Source: Mongoliitalea lutea
Lineage (GTDB): Bacteria; Bacteroidota; Bacteroidia; Cytophagales; Cyclobacteriaceae
Assembly (NCBI RefSeq): GCF_014652135.1
Contig: NZ_BMYF01000004.1
Span: 1 to 64,000 of the forward strand
Direction: 5' to 3'
DNA: 64,000 nt
Shown: piece by piece, positions 53,869-63,407 of the stretch
Numbering within the stretch: position 1 is the first letter of the stretch
Layout of the letters: every line of letters starts with the position of its first letter
The notes under the pieces: generated by a model
The model's database searches: none
What the model was told of the DNA's origin: nothing
What the model saw: the letters and a program-made list of their open reading frames with translations, nothing else
Program-made: the position numbers and the translations under genes

Positions 53869-56800
53869 ATGGCTAGTTTATCAACGATTAGTATCAGAAG
53901 ACCTGTCTTGGCGATAGTGATGTCCCTGACGATTCTTTTGTTCGGGATTATAGGGATTTCATTTTTGGGCATTAGAGAATTCCCAAGTGTGGACCCTCCG
54001 ATTATCAATGTGCGTACCACTTACGTCGGTGCCAATGCGGATGTAATTGAAGCCCAGATTACTGAGCCTTTAGAAGAAGCTATCAACGGTATCGCAGGGA
54101 TTAAATCGCTTACTTCTACCAGTAACGATGGAACCAGCAATATCACGGTTGAATTTGAAGTGGGGGCTGACTTGGAAGCCGCTGCCAACGACGTACGTGA
54201 TAAAGTATCAGGTGCGGTCCGACGACTTCCCCCCGATGCAGAGCCCCCTGTAGTATCCAAAGCCGATTCGGATTCCCAGCCCATCGTTTTTCTCAATGTG
54301 CAAAGTGACAAGAGAAACCTGATGGAACTGTCCGATTTAGCCAATAATGTCTTCAAAGAACGTTTACAAACTATTCCTGGCGTCAGCACTGTGCAGATTT
54401 GGGGAGAAAAACGCTATGCTATTCGGCTTAGAATTGACCCGCTGCGGATGGCTTCCTACGGGATTACTCCTTCGGATGTACTGACCAAAGTACAAACCGA
54501 AAACGTAGAACTCCCTTCCGGAAGAATTGAAGGTTCGGCGATAGAACTGTCAGTCCGAACTAAAAGCCGATTAAATACTCCTCAGGAGTTCAATGAGCTC
54601 ATTATCAAAGAAGACCAAAATAGCATAGTACGATTTCAGGATATTGGAAAAGCTGAATTAGCTGCATTAAATGAGCGGACTGTATTAAAACGGGATGGAA
54701 TTCCAATGGTAGGAGTTGTTTTAATTCCACTCCCAGGATCTAATAATATTGAAATCGTTGATGAATTTTATAAGCGATTAAAAGTTATCGAACGAGATAT
54801 TCCAGATGATATCAAGCTAGGTATTGGATTTGATTCGACGAAATTTATCCGAAATTCTATTAAAGAAGTACAAGAAACGATATTCATTGCCTTTATGCTG
54901 GTGGTGACTATTATCTTCTTGTTCTTGAGGGATTGGAGAACTACGTTTATTCCAGTGTTGACCATTCCAATCTCCTTGATTGGGGTATTCTTTATCATGT
55001 ACTTGATGGATTTTTCTATCAATGTATTGACTTTGCTGGGGATTGTATTATCCATTGGACTCGTGGTGGATGATGCCATTGTAGTTTTGGAGAATATCTA
55101 CACCAGAATAGAAAAAGGAGAAAATCCAGATAAAGCGGCAGAAAAGGGCGCAGAAGAAATCTTCTTTGCTGTAATTGCAACCACTGTGGCCTTAGCCGCT
55201 GTATTTCTACCGGTGATTTTCCTTACGGGTACCACTGGTAGATTATTTAGGGAATTTGGGATTGTGGTGGCAGGAGCAGTTATTATTTCCTCTTTCGTGG
55301 CACTTACCATGACGCCAATGTTGAGCTCTAAGCTTTTGAAGAAGCGTGAAAAGCAAAATGCATTTTACAACTTGACAGAGCCTATTTTCGAATGGTTGAA
55401 TGAAAAATACAACATCGCTTTAAATGGATTCATGCGTTTCCGTTGGGTAGCATTTATCATCATTTTGCTGATGAGTTTGGGGATTTATCAATTCTTCCAA
55501 ATCATCCCAACTGAATTATCTCCTATCGAGGACAGAGGGGAAATGCGGGTCAACTTAACCGGTCCTGAAGGTGCAACCTTTGGCTATATGGATGAGGTAT
55601 TGAACCAAATGACGCGGGATTTTATAGAAGCGATTCCTGACGAAGAGCGCGAAGGTATCATTACAGTTACCTCTCCGGGCTTTGGCACCGCAAGTACCAA
55701 CTCCGGTTTCCTTCGACTCATTCTGACAGAATCCAGCGAAAGGTCCAGATCACAACAGGAAATCTTTAATCAGGTCCAAGGGAAACTAAGAGATTACACT
55801 GCTGTCAGAGCTTTTGGTACGCAACCACCTTCCATTGGAGACAGGAGAGCAGGTCTTCCGGTGCAATATGTGATTCAAGCACCTACCTTGGACAAATTGA
55901 AAGAAGTAATCCCTCCATTCTTGGAACAGGCTAATCAAAGCCCAATCTTCAGCTTTGCAGATGTAAACCTGAAATTCACAAAGCCTGAGATTGAGGTAGA
56001 GATTGACCGTCAGAAAGCCAGAAATATTGGAGTTTCCGTACAAGAAATCGCCCGTACGCTTCAGCTATCCTATTCCGGTCAGCGCTTTGGCTACTTTATC
56101 ATGAATGGAAAGCAGTACGAGGTAATTGGAGAGATGCAATTACAGGACAGAAATGAGCCTGTTAACCTTCGAATGCTTTATGTGCGTGCAGACAATGGAG
56201 AACTGGTTCAGCTAGACAACTTGGTTTCTATTAAGGAAAAAAGCACACCTCCACAATTATATCGTTTCAATCGATTTGTAAGTGCGACAATTTCTGCACA
56301 GTTAGCGGAAGGTTATACCATTGGTGTGGGCTTGGATGAAATGGATAGAATTGCTTCTGAAGTATTGGATGATTCCTACAGTACTGATTTGGCAGGTCTT
56401 TCCAAAGAATTTAGAGACAGCTCCAACAGTTTGATCTTTGCTTTCTTATTTGCATTAGTTTTGATTTACTTGGTGCTATCTGCTCAATTTGAAAGTTTCA
56501 AAGATCCATTGACCATCATGTTTACGGTTCCGTTGGCCCTATTCGGTGCATTATTCTCTTTGTGGTATTTTGACTTCACTTTGAATATCTTCAGTCAGAT
56601 TGGAATCATCATGCTCATTGGCTTGGTAACGAAAAACGGTATTTTGATCGTAGAATTTGCCAATCAGCGGAAAGCACAGGGAATGTCGATTGATGAAGCC
56701 ATTATCGGTGCAGCAGCAGCCCGATTTAGACCGATCTTGATGACGAGTTTATCCACAATTTTAGGGATTTTACCTATTGCATTAGCCTTGGGCGCTGGCG

Positions 56801-56931
56801 CTGAAAGTAGAGTCCCAATGGGTGTTGCTGTAATCGGCGGATTAGTCTTTGCCACCATCTTGACCTTATTTGTAATTCCTGCTGTATATACATACCTCAC
56901 ATCTAAAAAAGGACGCTTAGCGAGAGTTTAA
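53869..56931 (+). CDS. RND-family multidrug efflux pump (AcrB-like)
   Basis: This 1020-residue inner-membrane proton antiporter of the HAE-1 group has 12 membrane segments. The N-terminal SIRRPVLAIVMSLTILLFGIIG and GIREFPSVDPPIINVRTTYVGANADVIE are typical, and the proton-relay aspartates lie in GLVVDDAIVVLENI. The two large periplasmic loops are present (residues about 35-330 and 550-860). It overlaps the following outer-membrane channel gene by a single base (TAATG). The substrate is unknown. Confidence 0.95.
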   Translation: MASLSTISIRRPVLAIVMSLTILLFGIIGISFLGIREFPSVDPPIINVRTTYVGANADVIEAQITEPLEEAINGIAGIKSLTSTSNDGTSNITVEFEVGADLEAAANDVRDKVSGAVRRLPPDAEPPVVSKADSDSQPIVFLNVQSDKRNLMELSDLANNVFKERLQTIPGVSTVQIWGEKRYAIRLRIDPLRMASYGITPSDVLTKVQTENVELPSGRIEGSAIELSVRTKSRLNTPQEFNELIIKEDQNSIVRFQDIGKAELAALNERTVLKRDGIPMVGVVLIPLPGSNNIEIVDEFYKRLKVIERDIPDDIKLGIGFDSTKFIRNSIKEVQETIFIAFMLVVTIIFLFLRDWRTTFIPVLTIPISLIGVFFIMYLMDFSINVLTLLGIVLSIGLVVDDAIVVLENIYTRIEKGENPDKAAEKGAEEIFFAVIATTVALAAVFLPVIFLTGTTGRLFREFGIVVAGAVIISSFVALTMTPMLSSKLLKKREKQNAFYNLTEPIFEWLNEKYNIALNGFMRFRWVAFIIILLMSLGIYQFFQIIPTELSPIEDRGEMRVNLTGPEGATFGYMDEVLNQMTRDFIEAIPDEEREGIITVTSPGFGTASTNSGFLRLILTESSERSRSQQEIFNQVQGKLRDYTAVRAFGTQPPSIGDRRAGLPVQYVIQAPTLDKLKEVIPPFLEQANQSPIFSFADVNLKFTKPEIEVEIDRQKARNIGVSVQEIARTLQLSYSGQRFGYFIMNGKQYEVIGEMQLQDRNEPVNLRMLYVRADNGELVQLDNLVSIKEKSTPPQLYRFNRFVSATISAQLAEGYTIGVGLDEMDRIASEVLDDSYSTDLAGLSKEFRDSSNSLIFAFLFALVLIYLVLSAQFESFKDPLTIMFTVPLALFGALFSLWYFDFTLNIFSQIGIIMLIGLVTKNGILIVEFANQRKAQGMSIDEAIIGAAAARFRPILMTSLSTILGILPIALALGAGAESRVPMGVAVIGGLVFATILTLFVIPAVYTYLTSKKGRLARV

Positions 56932-58274
56932 TGAGAAAGCTATTTTTAATTGCCTTTATAGTATTGATTTCCAACCAATCCCTACTTGCACAAAGCGAAG
57001 GAATGGATTTGGAAAAAGCCGTATTGATGGGTTTGGAAAGAAATTTTGGACTAAAAATAGCCCAAAATGATTTAAATATTGCCCAACGGGATGTCAAAAT
57101 CGGAATTGGAACCTTCTTTATGCCCACCTTGACAGGAACCTTCCTGAATTCCTTCAACAGAGAGGACGTTACCCAGCAGTTTGCAAACTCATCTGAACAA
57201 AATCAGATCCCTGCGGCTTTGACAGAGAATGAAAACTATTCCTTGGTTGGTTTCTACGGTTTTAGGCCGGACGCTATCTATACAGTAAAAGTACTTGGTA
57301 AACTGGCAGAGATTTCTGAGTTACAGGCCAAAGTGTTGGTTGAAAATACAGTTGCAGCAATTTCCATTGCTTACTACCGATTAGTCCTGGAACAGCAACG
57401 TTATAATGTACTGAAAACAACGCTTGATCTTTCACAAGCACGATTGGATATTGCAAAGGCCCGTTATGAATTGGGGGGGGCAGGAAAAAGAGATTTCCTG
57501 ACTGCCCAGGTGGATTACAATGCTGATTTATCTCTATTGGTCAATCAAGAACTGACCATCAAAAACTCTCGAGTAAACCTGAATGAGCTATTAGCACAAG
57601 TTCCTGCTTTTGATTACGAGGTAAATGATACGATTACCGTAGATAAAAATCTACTTCTGGAAGACTTGGTAGAAAATGCATACATTCACAACAAGCAATT
57701 CTTAGTAACACAGCGCCAGGAAAATGCAGCATTTCTAGCCATTAGGGAAGCACAGGCAGCTAGATTACCGCAAATCAATTTGAATGCGGCTTACAATAAA
57801 AACACCTTCACCTCAGAAGCAGGTTTTCTTTTGCTTAACCAACGTCAAGGATATAACTATGGGGTCAACATGAGCCTTCCTATATTTTCAGGTTTGACCA
57901 TTAACAGACGTATTCAAAATGCCCGAGTACAACAAAACAGTGCCACGATTGCTTTGCAGGAAATGGAGATCCAAATGGTTTCCGACATTCAGCGTGCTTA
58001 CAATACATACAACACCAATTTACAATTACTTGACATTGAGTTTGCCAACTACAAGACTGCGGTAGAAAGTGCCGACATTGCCTTGGAGCGTTTTCGATTG
58101 GGGATTGCAGATTACTTACAATTCAGAGATGCACAGGTCAACTTACTGACAGCAGAAAACCGTCTTCTGACAGCTTTATTCAATATCAAGGAGATGGAAA
58201 TCGAATTGATGCGTCTGTCAGGCAGAATTTATTTTCAAGGCGATAACAACAAGTTCAACCTCAGTTTAGATTAA
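56931..58274 (+). CDS. TolC-family outer-membrane channel
   Basis: This 447-residue protein has a signal peptide (MRKLFLIAFIVLISNQSLLAQ) and two TolC-type repeats of long helices. These include LGLKIAQNDLNIAQRDVKIGIG-like and YNVLKTTLDLSQARLDIAKARYELG in the first half, and VQQNSATIALQEMEIQMVSDIQRAYNTYNTNLQLLDIE in the second. The start overlaps the pump stop by one base. An eight-G run at 57473-57480 in the YELGGAG segment could slip, so expression might vary. Terminator follows. Confidence 0.93.
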   Translation: MRKLFLIAFIVLISNQSLLAQSEGMDLEKAVLMGLERNFGLKIAQNDLNIAQRDVKIGIGTFFMPTLTGTFLNSFNREDVTQQFANSSEQNQIPAALTENENYSLVGFYGFRPDAIYTVKVLGKLAEISELQAKVLVENTVAAISIAYYRLVLEQQRYNVLKTTLDLSQARLDIAKARYELGGAGKRDFLTAQVDYNADLSLLVNQELTIKNSRVNLNELLAQVPAFDYEVNDTITVDKNLLLEDLVENAYIHNKQFLVTQRQENAAFLAIREAQAARLPQINLNAAYNKNTFTSEAGFLLLNQRQGYNYGVNMSLPIFSGLTINRRIQNARVQQNSATIALQEMEIQMVSDIQRAYNTYNTNLQLLDIEFANYKTAVESADIALERFRLGIADYLQFRDAQVNLLTAENRLLTALFNIKEMEIELMRLSGRIYFQGDNNKFNLSLD

Positions 58275-58309
58275 AAAATACAGCTCTTTAAAATCTTCAC
58301 AATCGATTG

Positions 58310-58341
58310 AGTTCATGTAAATCATTTGCATGAACTTTTTT
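58310..58341 (+). terminator. Terminator after the RND operon
   Basis: AGTTCATG / CATGAACT with extended AT pairing (GTAAAT / ATTTGC) is followed by T7. Confidence 0.75.
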
Positions 58342-58459
58342 ATTTCATCACATCCAAGGTGCCCCAAAAACCAATTCATTGACACACGTATCTTTTTGGC
58401 ACACAATTTGTTAATAATCGCCTTGGTTTCACCATGTCCGTTTTCAGGACCTTATTGAA

Positions 58460-59860
58460 ATGCAAAAAATAGTATATGTACTTATTTTAATTAGCGTTTT
58501 TGCTCTCTTTGGAGTGCAATGCACGCAGAAAGAACACGAGCTTAAAGAAGAAATTTTTTACGAAAATCCGATTATCTTGGATTTGGAAGAAATTCAAAAA
58601 AGAGGCTTTATCAGAGCTATTGTAGATAATTCTTCTACAAGCTACTATATCTACAAAGGTCGTAGAATGGGTTATGAGTTTGAGCTATTGAAAAACTTAG
58701 CTGCCCACTTAGGAGTACGCTTGCACTTGATTGTGCAGTCCGATATCAATGAAGCTTTTTACATGTTGAACAAAGGTCGGGCAGATATCATTGCTATGAA
58801 TTTTGAAGTGCATGAAAGTCGTTTTCATTTAGCCAACTTTACTCATCCGCTCGGAGAAATGGGAACTGTGCTGGTTCATCATAATGATCGAGACGGTATT
58901 AACTCATGGCAGGATTTGGATGGCAAAACGATTCATATCCGCAAAGATGCCATCTACAAAGCACAACTGTGCAAAATACAGCAGGAATATGGGATTCAAT
59001 TATCCATTATTGAATCCAACTTGGATAGTGACGCATTGATTCATCAAGTGAAAACAGGGAAGATCGCTTACACAGTAGCTGATAAAGTGGAAGCCTTGGT
59101 CAATGCAAGTTATCACTCGAACCTAACTATCGAGTGGGAAGTTGCTCCTAAGGCGGATGTGGCTTGGGCCGTAAGGAAAAATGCTCCTGCTTTGGAAGAA
59201 GCAATTAATGCGTGGATGTCTGCAAAAACTGGTTCAGGTTATGTGCAAACCTTATATGCCAAGTATTATAAAAACTCTACAAATTCTTACTACCGTTCCA
59301 ACTCAGATTTCTCCTCTGTGGCAGGAAACAGGATTTCTCCATACGATGAAATCATCCAAAAAGGAGCCGATCAATTAGGTTGGGATTGGAGATTGTTGGC
59401 TTCTTTGGTCTACAAAGAATCTAACTTTGACTCTGAGGCTGAGTCCTATGCCGGCGCTCAAGGACTCCTGCAATTGATGCCTGTTACTTTACAAAGGTTC
59501 GGTGTGGATAATCCTCAAGACCCTTATCAGAGTTTGATGGGAGGGGTAAATTACCTGAAATATTTGGATAGATTTTGGAAAGAGCGAATCCCTGAATCCA
59601 ATGAACGAGTACAATTTATCCTTGCCTCCTATAATATAGGGCATGGTCACGTAGAAGATGCATGGAGACTTGCATTAAAATACGGAAAAAATGCACACCT
59701 ATGGGAAAATGTTAGCACTTTTCTAGGATTAAAGTCTCACCCCGAATATTATAAAGATCCCGTTGTTAAAAGTGGTTTCGCCAAAGGACATACAGCTGTA
59801 AATTATGTGCAGGACGTACTCCTAATTTATGAATCATACAGAACTCTCATAAATCCCTAA
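58460..59860 (+). CDS. mltF: Membrane-bound lytic murein transglycosylase F-like lipoprotein
   Basis: This 466-residue protein has a lipoprotein signal (MQKIVYVLILISVFALFGVQC; lipobox GVQC). It joins an N-terminal solute-binding-like domain (GYEFELLKNLAAHLGVRLHL, GRADIIAMNFE) to a C-terminal SLT lysozyme-like domain. The catalytic Glu lies in SLVYKESNFDSEAESYAGAQGLLQLMP. MltF is regulated by its sensor domain and cleaves the glycan strands of peptidoglycan. It is a single-gene unit. Confidence 0.92.
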   Translation: MQKIVYVLILISVFALFGVQCTQKEHELKEEIFYENPIILDLEEIQKRGFIRAIVDNSSTSYYIYKGRRMGYEFELLKNLAAHLGVRLHLIVQSDINEAFYMLNKGRADIIAMNFEVHESRFHLANFTHPLGEMGTVLVHHNDRDGINSWQDLDGKTIHIRKDAIYKAQLCKIQQEYGIQLSIIESNLDSDALIHQVKTGKIAYTVADKVEALVNASYHSNLTIEWEVAPKADVAWAVRKNAPALEEAINAWMSAKTGSGYVQTLYAKYYKNSTNSYYRSNSDFSSVAGNRISPYDEIIQKGADQLGWDWRLLASLVYKESNFDSEAESYAGAQGLLQLMPVTLQRFGVDNPQDPYQSLMGGVNYLKYLDRFWKERIPESNERVQFILASYNIGHGHVEDAWRLALKYGKNAHLWENVSTFLGLKSHPEYYKDPVVKSGFAKGHTAVNYVQDVLLIYESYRTLINP

Positions 59861-59864
59861 ATTA

Positions 59865-59902
59865 ATACAAATAGCCTCTGTAAATTTAGAGGCTATTTGT
59901 AT
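59865..59902. terminator. Bidirectional terminator, mltF / methyltransferase
   Basis: The perfect 15-bp stem ATACAAATAGCCTCT / AGAGGCTATTTGTAT ends the mltF transcript and overlaps the last bases of the convergent methyltransferase gene. Confidence 0.85.
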
Positions 59903-60615
59903 TGTTCTCCAGCAAACAATACAAATACAGTTGGAATTTTATGCAAGTCAATTGTTTCTCTTTTCCAATCCTTTGCAGTTTTGGTAACAATCAGTTCATC
60001 AGAACCTGTTAGATTTTTTGCCACACATAGCTTTGTGAGTGGATGGAGATTGCTGATCAAGTCCTGAAACAAGTGATTGTTTCTAAAAGGTGTTTCCATA
60101 AAAATTTGTGTTCGCCGATTCTTAATGGAATCGGCTTCCAATTCCTTGATAGCCCCTATTCTCGCTTTTTTATCAATGGGTAAATATCCATGAAAGGCAA
60201 AAGATTGTCCATTGAATCCCGAACCCATCAATGCTAGAAACATAGAACTAGGACCTGAAAGGGGAACTACCTGAATCCCTTTTTCATGTGCATAAGCTAC
60301 TGCTACCGAACCTGGATCTGCGATACCTGGACATCCTGCTTCGGAAATCACTCCGACATCCTTCCCCTCAAAAATCGGAGCCATCAAACTCGGCATAGCA
60401 GCTAGTCTCGTCTTCTTATCCAAAATTTCCAAATGCAATTCATCAATCACCACTCCCAACTTCAAACTACTGATATACCGACGTGCGGTACGCAAATCCT
60501 CCACTAAAAAGTGCTTGGTATGTTGAATGACTGACTTTACCTGTGGACTGATAATATCAGCAGCTGTATCTGGTGCCAAAACCGAGGGAATCAAAAACAA
60601 TTTTCCTTTACTCAT
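59893..60615 (-). CDS. Tetrapyrrole-methylase-family SAM methyltransferase (RsmI-like)
   Basis: This 240-residue protein is of the same fold as RsmI (16S rRNA C1402 ribose methyltransferase). It reads KLFLIPSVLAPDT at the start, VGVISEAGCPGIADPGS in place of the usual SDAGTP motif, and VPLSGPSSMFLALMGSGF. The differences from canonical RsmI suggest a paralogue with a different RNA or small-molecule target. It overlaps no gene at the 5' end and stands alone. Confidence 0.75.
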   Translation of the reverse strand: MSKGKLFLIPSVLAPDTAADIISPQVKSVIQHTKHFLVEDLRTARRYISSLKLGVVIDELHLEILDKKTRLAAMPSLMAPIFEGKDVGVISEAGCPGIADPGSVAVAYAHEKGIQVVPLSGPSSMFLALMGSGFNGQSFAFHGYLPIDKKARIGAIKELEADSIKNRRTQIFMETPFRNNHLFQDLISNLHPLTKLCVAKNLTGSDELIVTKTAKDWKRETIDLHKIPTVFVLFAGEQYK

Positions 60616-60692
60616 GCGAACTTTTTTCAGAAATCAAGTTTAAATATAGGCCAAAAATTCCGTAGATTACGAATAACAAACTCAAGGACTCT

Positions 60693-61184
60693 ATGAAATC
60701 ACTTTCGCTGATAATGTTCATGCTACTAGCTATCACCTTCTCAGGTGTTGCACAAATTGCGGAGGATACGCAGTTGATAGACGTCAACCGTGACTGGTTT
60801 TCCGGCTGGAATAAGTACTCAGTAAAGGGGCAAGAATTTAATTTTAAAGAGCTAGAAGCTGTTATGGCAAAGTTTCCGGACAGTAAAGAGTTTATGGACA
60901 TTGCAAAAAAAAGAAAGCGGGTTGGAATTCCTTTAGCTTTTGCAGGATTGGTAGGAATAAGCACCGCTGTATTTCTCGCACCAGGGAGTGATAATATCAG
61001 TCCAGTCTTTTGGCCTTCTTTTGGTGCATTAGTCATTGGCTCAGGATTTATCTCAAGCTATTTTGTCAATCAGCAACGCGCAGTCAATGCCTATAACCAA
61101 CAAGTTTTCAGTTCGGTAAGAGGAACTGCTACGCTGGAGTTACAGCTTTCACCAGTAAAAAGCGGGGTGGCTTTGAGATTTTAA
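60693..61184 (+). CDS. Membrane-associated hypothetical protein
   Basis: This 163-residue protein has a signal peptide (MKSLSLIMFMLLAITFSGVAQ), then a soluble Trp- and Lys-containing stretch, and two membrane segments (about 72-89 and 95-115, VGIPLAFAGLVGISTAVFL and SPVFWPSFGALVIGSGFISSY). The C-terminus (TLELQLSPVKSGVALRF) could face the periplasm. No family is recognised. It is flanked downstream by an extragenic repeat. Confidence 0.55.
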   Translation: MKSLSLIMFMLLAITFSGVAQIAEDTQLIDVNRDWFSGWNKYSVKGQEFNFKELEAVMAKFPDSKEFMDIAKKRKRVGIPLAFAGLVGISTAVFLAPGSDNISPVFWPSFGALVIGSGFISSYFVNQQRAVNAYNQQVFSSVRGTATLELQLSPVKSGVALRF

Positions 61185-61186
61185 GA

Positions 61187-61308
61187 AGTTCTCGCAGAAA
61201 GGGCTCTCGCAGATATAGGAGATAAAATAGATTGAACACAGATTTTTCAGCTGTATTTTTAAAAATCAGCGCCAAATCCGCCAAATCTCCTTTATCTGCG
61301 AGAACAAC
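61187..61308. repeat. Extragenic repeat with inverted CTCGCAGA / TCTGCGAG units
   Basis: TTCTCGCAGAAAGG at the left pairs with CCTTTATCTGCGAGAA at the right; inside are GCAGATATAGGAGAT and CCAAATCTCCTTTATCTGCG. It is related to 1-116 and fills the gap between convergent genes. Confidence 0.65.
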
Positions 61309-62070
61309 CTATCCGAGGAAAGCCATCACCGTCTCGATCACCGCCTTGGGCTGCTCGGCATGTAGCCAATGACCGGCGTCTTTGATAAAGATGATGGATG
61401 AATTAGGGAATAGTGTTGCGATTTCTTCCTTATCAGAATCTAAGATATAATCGGAATTGGCACCGCCCATAAATAGGGTTCGGATCTCTATAGGTTTGTC
61501 AGAAGTAATGGCTTCACCAACAATTTCAATCTGCTCAGTAATCACCGACAGGTTGATCTTCCAGATAAACTTCCCAGCATCATCCCTGCCCAGACTTTTC
61601 AACAAAAACTGTCGGATACCCGGTATCTTGATGAACGCTGCTAAAACATCGTCAGCTTCCTTTCTGGATTGGATAGTATCCAAAGGAATCGCATTCAGCC
61701 CTTCCAAAATCCTACCATGATGTACAGGATAATACCGTGGAGCAATATCAGCTACAATCAATTGGTCTATCATTTCAGGAAACAAAGTAGCAAACTTCAT
61801 CACCGTCTTTCCTCCCATAGAATGACCCATCAAATGTGCTTTGGAAATCCCTTCATTGTCCATCAATTCCTTGATATCATTCGCCATGAGCTCATAGTTC
61901 CATTCATCGCTATGCGGGGAATCCCCATGATTGCGCTGATCCACAAGGTAAAGTGTGAAATGCTTTTCTAACTCTCGTGCTATGCTGAACCAATTATCAG
62001 CAGAGCCAAATAACCCATGCAGGATGATCAACACATCGCCCTGACCGGACTTTTTAAAATTCAGTTTCAT
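61309..62070 (-). CDS. Alpha/beta hydrolase, YbfF-like esterase
   Basis: This 253-residue hydrolase starts LIILHGLFGSADNWFSIARELEKHF, the typical YbfF/PldB-like opening. It has the nucleophile GHSMGG (Ser 84) and a C-terminal GHWLHAEQP with catalytic His. Its natural ester substrate is unknown. It is 9 bases downstream of purM on the same strand and is probably cotranscribed. Confidence 0.85.
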   Translation of the reverse strand: MKLNFKKSGQGDVLIILHGLFGSADNWFSIARELEKHFTLYLVDQRNHGDSPHSDEWNYELMANDIKELMDNEGISKAHLMGHSMGGKTVMKFATLFPEMIDQLIVADIAPRYYPVHHGRILEGLNAIPLDTIQSRKEADDVLAAFIKIPGIRQFLLKSLGRDDAGKFIWKINLSVITEQIEIVGEAITSDKPIEIRTLFMGGANSDYILDSDKEEIATLFPNSSIIFIKDAGHWLHAEQPKAVIETVMAFLG

Positions 62071-62079
62071 CGATAGATT

Positions 62080-63246
62080 TTATTCGTATTCAAACGTTCC
62101 ATGCGCACTTTGGATAGTGACTTTTTTGCCTTCATGGGGAAGTACTCTGCCTATGATTTTTGCTTCTACACCCATGGATTCTGCTATATCAATGATCTCT
62201 TCCGCATAACGCTCTTCCAAGTAAACCTCCAATCGGTGCCCCATGTTGAATACTTTGTACATTTCCTTCCAATCAGTCCCACTTTCCTCTTGGATGATTT
62301 TGAATAGTGGTGGGGTTTCAAACAAATCATCTTTCACCACATGCACATGATCCACAAAATGCAAAACCTTCGTCTGCGCTCCACCACTGCAATGAACCAA
62401 GCCATGAATGTGCGGACGCAAATATTTCAACACATCCACCATAATCGGGGCATAGGTTCGGGTAGGTGAAAGCACCAATTTACCCATATCCACAGGCAAA
62501 CCCGGCGCAGGGTCTGCGAGGCCATATTTTCCGGAATATACCAAGTGCTCGGGTACTGCCGGGTCAAAACTTTCAGGATATTTTGCTTTTAGTACTTTAC
62601 TAAACACATCGTGACGGGCAGAGGTCAACCCATTACTTCCCATGCCCCCGTTGTAAGATGATTCGTAGCTGGCCTGCCCAAAAGACGCCAAACCTACCAC
62701 CACATCTCCCGGGCGGATATTGTCATTAGAAATTACTTCATCTTTGCGCATACGGCAGGTAACCGTGCTATCTACAATTACTGTTCGCACCAAATCCCCT
62801 ACATCAGCAGTTTCTCCTCCCGTCAACACTACGTTCACTCCATGGTCTCTCAACAATTGAAGCACTTCCTCTGTACCATTGATGATAGCGGAAACTACCT
62901 CCCCAGGAATCAGGTTTTTATTACGTCCAATGGTAGAAGATACCAAAATGTTATTGACCGCTCCCACACATAACAAATCATCCGTGTTCATGATGATAGC
63001 ATCTTGGGCGATGCCTTTCCATACGCTCAAGTCCCCCGTCTCTTTCCAGTACATGTAGGCCAGCGAAGACTTCGTTCCTGCTCCATCTGCATGCATAATA
63101 TTACAGAAATCAGGATCATTGCCAAGTGTATCTTCGACAATTTTACAGAAAGCGTGAGGGTACAAGCCTTTATCAAGATTAGAAATAGCCTTGTGCACAT
63201 CTTCTTTTGAGGCTGAGACACCTCTTTGCATATACCTTTCGTTCAT
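62080..63246 (-). CDS. purM: Phosphoribosylformylglycinamidine cyclo-ligase (Bacteroidota type)
   Basis: PurM closes the imidazole ring of aminoimidazole ribotide in purine synthesis. This 388-residue reading begins MNERYMQRGVSASKEDVHKA, as in the Bacteroidota group, which is longer than the E. coli enzyme (about 345). Family marks are ADGAGTKSSLAYMYW, DDLLCVGA, VLTGGETADVGD and DVVVGLASFG. I start at the ATG at 63246, because a -7 box TAACTTTG (minus strand, 63281-63274) overlaps the longer reading. MQRGVS (63231) is a further option. The YbfF-like hydrolase follows 9 bases later. Confidence 0.93.
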   Translation of the reverse strand: MNERYMQRGVSASKEDVHKAISNLDKGLYPHAFCKIVEDTLGNDPDFCNIMHADGAGTKSSLAYMYWKETGDLSVWKGIAQDAIIMNTDDLLCVGAVNNILVSSTIGRNKNLIPGEVVSAIINGTEEVLQLLRDHGVNVVLTGGETADVGDLVRTVIVDSTVTCRMRKDEVISNDNIRPGDVVVGLASFGQASYESSYNGGMGSNGLTSARHDVFSKVLKAKYPESFDPAVPEHLVYSGKYGLADPAPGLPVDMGKLVLSPTRTYAPIMVDVLKYLRPHIHGLVHCSGGAQTKVLHFVDHVHVVKDDLFETPPLFKIIQEESGTDWKEMYKVFNMGHRLEVYLEERYAEEIIDIAESMGVEAKIIGRVLPHEGKKVTIQSAHGTFEYE

Positions 63247-63273
63247 AGAGGAGGGAAAGTTAGTTTGGTTGAG

Positions 63274-63281
63274 CAAAGTTA
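63274..63281 (-). promoter_or_regulatory. -7 box (TAACTTTG) before purM
   Basis: This perfect octamer lies 27 bases before the purM ATG. -33 candidates (TTG) lie at 14 and 26 bases, neither at the ideal spacing. Confidence 0.4.
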
Positions 63282-63407
63282 AGGATATTGAGGGGCAATA
63301 AAAGAATCAAAATTTAAAGATTACAATTGAGGTGATTTAATTTTCTAAATCAATAAGAACCCTTATTTTTACGGACTTATTTCAAAAGCAATCTAAAAAT
63401 AGTTATA

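Noticed and set aside
53869-56931. Antibiotic-resistance-specific pump assignment
   Set aside because: The sequence shows only a general HAE-1 RND pump; the substrate cannot be read from it.
63280-63407. SAM riboswitch upstream of metK
   Set aside because: The region is AT-rich without the conserved SAM-I, SAM-II or SAM/SAH core pairings that could be recognised by eye.
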